Below, piece by piece: positions 6,630 through 8,417 of a stretch of 8,417 nt of DNA. The notes below the pieces were generated by a model that did no database searches, was not told the DNA's origin, and saw nothing but the letters and a program-made list of their open reading frames with translations. A program made the translations under genes and the position numbers. How positions within the stretch are numbered: the stretch's first letter is position 1; each line of letters opens with the position of its first letter. Origin of the DNA: an uncultured Lachnospiraceae bacterium (GTDB lineage: Bacteria; Bacillota; Clostridia; Lachnospirales; Lachnospiraceae); NCBI GenBank assembly GCA_947178465.1, contig CAMWYL010000126.1:1-8417 (forward strand), read 5' to 3'.

Positions 6630-7622
6630 TCAGTCAAGCTCTTTCTCAAAGCTGAGAATCGCGCCGGTGTGGGCGTCTACATCACAGGAGTATTCCATGT
6701 TCCCCACCTTCCACTCAATCTCATACTCACCGCGTCCGTCATCATAATCAAACTCGCACTTCAAATGCAGGACATCCGCCTCAGAAAGGCCGGCATATTC
6801 CAATGCAAGCTGTTTTGCCCTCTCTTGCGTAATGACCTCTCGCTCTGTGATATGGTTAATATTGTCACCCGCATGCTGAAAATATTCCGCATCAGAATCA
6901 TAAGACAAAACCGCACCCGTCAGCGCGTCTATGTCGTAGTCATACTCCGTAGTGCCTCTGTGAAATTCCACATCATACTGCCAGCGGCCGTCATCAAACT
7001 CCAGATGTGCGTGCACAAAGCGTACCTCCCCCGCACTCAGACCGGCGTGGTCCAATGCTGCCTGTTTCGCCGCTTCCACACCGATGTACTGCGCATCCGC
7101 TCCGGTCTGTGTATCTGCACTGTGTGTCTCAGCGTTCCGGTTCCCGCCCGCCGCCTGCGTGCCCGCACTGCCGCTCTGTGTGTTCCCGGTCTGCACAACA
7201 TGATTTTGCAGCTCCATACTCTGCGCATCTACAGCCTGCGTAACCTCCGCCGGAACCGTCGCGATATTATACTCCCTGTTCTCGCAATTCATGGATATAA
7301 TCTCTCCCGTCACCGCATTCACGACGTAATCGTACTGCGCATCTTCGCTGATAAATTCAATATCATATTTGGAACCGGCGTCATCCGTATCCAGATGAAC
7401 CCGCACAAATCTGACATTCTCCTCTGAAATGTCTGCGTTTTCAAGGACGACGGCCTTCGCCCGTGCGATTGTAATGCAGCTGCCGGATTCGTTTTTTACA
7501 TCTGTCTGTATCCCCTCTGACGGCTCTGTCGCGACAGGCGGCATCGAAGATGATTCAGCCCCACAGCCCGCCAAAAGCGTCAATATGCATCCCGTAATGA
7601 CAAGTTTCTTTCCTCTAACCAT
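6630..7622 (-). CDS. Lipoprotein with three PepSY domains
   Basis: A 330-residue predicted lipoprotein. The signal peptide is MVRGKKLVITGCILTLLAG, and C20 of the LLAGC lipobox would be lipidated, placing the protein on the outer face of the membrane. Three PepSY repeats follow at about 50-111, 179-242 and 263-326. Each starts with a helix of the ITxERAKxxALxxAGLS type and ends in YxYxVDAxTGxIxS. Domains 1 and 2 are separated by a Gln/Thr/Ala/Gly-rich, probably disordered linker (about 123-178). PepSY domains were proposed to inhibit peptidases and occur in cell-envelope proteins; the partner here is unknown. The ATG at 7620-7622 is chosen because AAGGGAGGAG lies just upstream; an ATG at 7643 has no such site. 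It is the first gene of a unit with lrgA and lrgB and is read from the promoter at 7691-7719. Confidence 0.9.
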   Translation of the reverse strand: MVRGKKLVITGCILTLLAGCGAESSSMPPVATEPSEGIQTDVKNESGSCITIARAKAVVLENADISEENVRFVRVHLDTDDAGSKYDIEFISEDAQYDYVVNAVTGEIISMNCENREYNIATVPAEVTQAVDAQSMELQNHVVQTGNTQSGSAGTQAAGGNRNAETHSADTQTGADAQYIGVEAAKQAALDHAGLSAGEVRFVHAHLEFDDGRWQYDVEFHRGTTEYDYDIDALTGAVLSYDSDAEYFQHAGDNINHITEREVITQERAKQLALEYAGLSEADVLHLKCEFDYDDGRGEYEIEWKVGNMEYSCDVDAHTGAILSFEKELD

Positions 7623-7690
7623 TACTCCTCCCTTCCGCCGCATAACGGCGCACTTTCTGCATTCCTAAGCAGGGAATATGTTCTATAAGG
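7623..7690 (-). promoter_or_regulatory. 5' leader of the PepSY-lrgA-lrgB transcript
   Basis: About 60 nt between the promoter and the lipoprotein ATG. It contains a small perfect stem of 5 bp with a 5-nt loop (CGCCG at 7646-7650 against CGGCG at 7636-7640) just before the AAGGGAGGAG site (7625-7634). A second short stem with one bulge lies at 7661-7676. Both are too small to claim a riboswitch; the first could modestly affect ribosome access. Confidence 0.3.
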
Positions 7691-7719
7691 ATTATAAGGA
7701 ATTTGAGGCAAATTATCAA
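7691..7719 (-). promoter_or_regulatory. Sigma-A-type promoter for PepSY-lrgA-lrgB
   Basis: On the minus strand, TTGATA (7714-7719; 5 of 6 matches to TTGACA) is followed by exactly 17 nt and then TATAAT (7691-7696; perfect). Initiation is expected near 7684. This is the best promoter match in the window. It lies 42 nt past the stop of the NifX-like gene, which argues for an independent start of the operon. Confidence 0.8.
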
Positions 7720-7760
7720 GAGGGAGGTTTTGCCGTATCACGTCCGTAAGCACCGGAATA

Positions 7761-8186
7761 TCAGTCCTCGCGGCAGTTTCCCTTCTCTCCGTGGCTGCCG
7801 CAATGATGTTCCCGGGCCCCGCAACTGTGCTCTCCGCAATTGTGCGCCTCCCTATGGTGTGCACACACAGTGTCGGGGTCATACGACAATTTCCCTGCTA
7901 TCAGCGCCTTCACCGCATCATCCGCAGCTCCGAAAACCCCCGGATACAGTTCAATCCCCATCTCAGCAAGCGCCGCCCGCGCACCACCGCCAATCCCGCC
8001 GCATATCAACGCATCCACCGCGTAATCTCTCAAAAAACCGGCCAACGCACCGTGTCCCTGACCGTTCGTGTCATAAACCTCGGATTTCAATATTTTACCG
8101 CCCTCTACCTCATAAATCTTAAAATACGCACTATGTCCGAAGTGCTGAAATACCTGTCCGTTTTCATATGTTACCGCTATTATCAT
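7761..8186 (-). CDS. NifB/NifX family (dinitrogenase Fe-Mo cofactor domain) protein with Cys/His-rich tail
   Basis: A 141-residue protein. Residues 1-105 form a dinitrogenase iron-molybdenum cofactor biosynthesis domain, an RNase-H-like fold. Landmarks are the opening MIIAVTYENGQVFQHFGHS (1-19), a GHGALAGFL block (45-53), the glycine loop ICGGIGGGARAAL (61-73) and GIELYPGVFG (77-86). The last 34 residues hold five Cys (108, 117, 122, 129, 138) and eight His, a probable metal-binding tail. Many anaerobes carry such proteins without nitrogenase, and their role is generally unclear; Fe-S or other metal cluster handling is inferred. The ATG at 8184-8186 follows AAAGGCGG by 9 nt; a TTG at 8216 is less likely. 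It follows the partial upstream gene by 64 nt. No clear terminator follows its stop. Confidence 0.88.
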   Translation of the reverse strand: MIIAVTYENGQVFQHFGHSAYFKIYEVEGGKILKSEVYDTNGQGHGALAGFLRDYAVDALICGGIGGGARAALAEMGIELYPGVFGAADDAVKALIAGKLSYDPDTVCAHHREAHNCGEHSCGAREHHCGSHGEKGNCRED

Positions 8187-8214
8187 TTTTATAATCCGCC
8201 TTTCCTCAATCTGC

Positions 8215-8279
8215 AAGTCGGGTCATCAGGCACAACCTTCTTCCTCCGGCTCAAAGAGCCACGTCCTGATATCCGACTT
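8215..8279. repeat. Interrupted inverted repeat enclosing a small hairpin
   Basis: Outer arms at 8215-8221 and 8273-8279 pair over 7 bp (AAGTCGG/CCGACTT). Arms at 8225-8230 and 8265-8270 pair over a further 6 bp (ATCAGG/CCTGAT). Inside is a perfect 5-bp stem with a 3-nt loop (GGCTC-AAA-GAGCC, 8248-8260). It spans the stop codon of the partial gene and ends 28 nt before the NifX-like ATG. On the plus strand a short T run follows; on the minus strand none does. Its role is unknown. Confidence 0.55.
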
Positions 8280-8417
8280 TTATTACTTTCTCATTACACA
8301 ACTTTATGCCCGGACCATTCTCATTATCCCAAGTACAATCAAAGCTTATTCCGACACCTCTTCCGCTTCTCTCCGTTTGATAGGGGATTTTTATTCCGGT
8401 CAATGTAATGGTCCTAA
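8251..8417 (-). CDS. C-terminal fragment of an upstream gene, DUF6985-like (partial)
   Basis: The minus-strand frame from 8415 to the TGA at 8251-8253 is open for 54 codons and continues beyond the window; the start codon is outside. The translation contains GVGISFDCTWDNENGPGIKL, then VIKVGYQDVAL at the very end. The pattern of Trp-Asp, Glu, Gly-x-Gly-Ile and a terminal VGYQDV block resembles the C-terminus of DUF6985 proteins, a family of unknown function. The assignment is from memory of the motif and only moderately sure. Coding-like composition and the well-formed end support a real gene rather than a random open frame. Only the end is visible, so nothing can be said of its size, start or regulation. 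The NifX-like gene follows after 64 nt and may be co-transcribed. Confidence 0.55.
   Translation of the reverse strand, partial: RTITLTGIKIPYQTERSGRGVGISFDCTWDNENGPGIKLCNEKVIKVGYQDVAL

Noticed and set aside
6522..7427. 301-codon plus-strand open frame opposite the PepSY and lrgA genes
   Set aside because: It spans two real minus-strand genes, has no family resemblance and no ribosome binding site; it arises from codon composition of the antisense strand.
7622..7882. 86-codon minus-strand frame between the PepSY and NifX-like genes
   Set aside because: It overlaps the NifX-like gene in another frame, runs through the strong promoter and the lipoprotein's ribosome binding site, and has no family features.
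8189..8218. TTGCAG - 17 nt - TATAAA promoter-like pair just before the NifX-like gene
   Set aside because: The -35 matches poorly and the start of transcription would lie at or past the start codon, so it cannot serve the gene as called.
7791..8408. 205-codon plus-strand open frame over the NifX-like gene and right edge
   Set aside because: It overlaps the NifX-like gene and the partial DUF6985-like end, both with family motifs on the other strand; the translation shows no domain.

Overview
The window looks like a chromosomal segment of a low-to-moderate GC Gram-positive anaerobe of the Clostridia, probably Lachnospiraceae. This is inferred from strong AGGAGG-type ribosome binding sites, occasional TTG/GTG starts, and the gene families present; no rRNA or tRNA is available to confirm it. 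Every gene I can support is on the minus strand, so transcription runs from high to low coordinates. I see no tRNA, rRNA, CRISPR array, insertion sequence or phage gene.

Right edge, in transcription order (8417 to 7761): the C-terminal end of a gene whose start lies outside the window (about 54 codons, DUF6985-like tail), then a small NifB/NifX-type (dinitrogenase Fe-Mo cofactor family) protein with a Cys/His-rich tail. A 65-nt inverted repeat spans the junction between them.

Middle (7719 to 5540): a well-formed sigma-A-type promoter (TTGATA, 17 nt, TATAAT) reads into a tight three-gene unit. It encodes a lipoprotein with three PepSY domains, then LrgA and LrgB, the holin/antiholin-like membrane pair. 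The gaps are 13 nt and 0 nt, so the three are almost certainly one transcript. No LytSR-type regulator is next to them.

Left half (5461 to 1): a carbohydrate-uptake locus. A YesU-type DUF1961 protein is followed 26 nt later by an 815-residue membrane-anchored AraC-family regulator of the YesS type. An 18-bp hairpin, likely a terminator, follows the regulator. After a 321-nt regulatory gap come two CUT1-class permease genes of the LplB and LplC/YtcP families, then the first five codons of a further gene, expected to be the solute-binding lipoprotein. The simplest reading is that the regulator senses an extracellular glycan or a ligand-bound binding protein and activates the transporter operon. 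The combination resembles the Bacillus subtilis yes/yte/lpl rhamnogalacturonan loci, but the substrate cannot be read from this window because no glycosidase is present.

Most notable points: a 33-bp in-frame tandem repeat giving the regulator an unusual charged cytoplasmic tail; a PepSY lipoprotein sharing an operon with LrgAB; candidate operator elements in the gap before the permeases; and the structured junction beside an easily missed partial gene at the right edge. I do not see convincing evidence of a wholly new system. Most of the window is recognisable families in somewhat unusual combinations.
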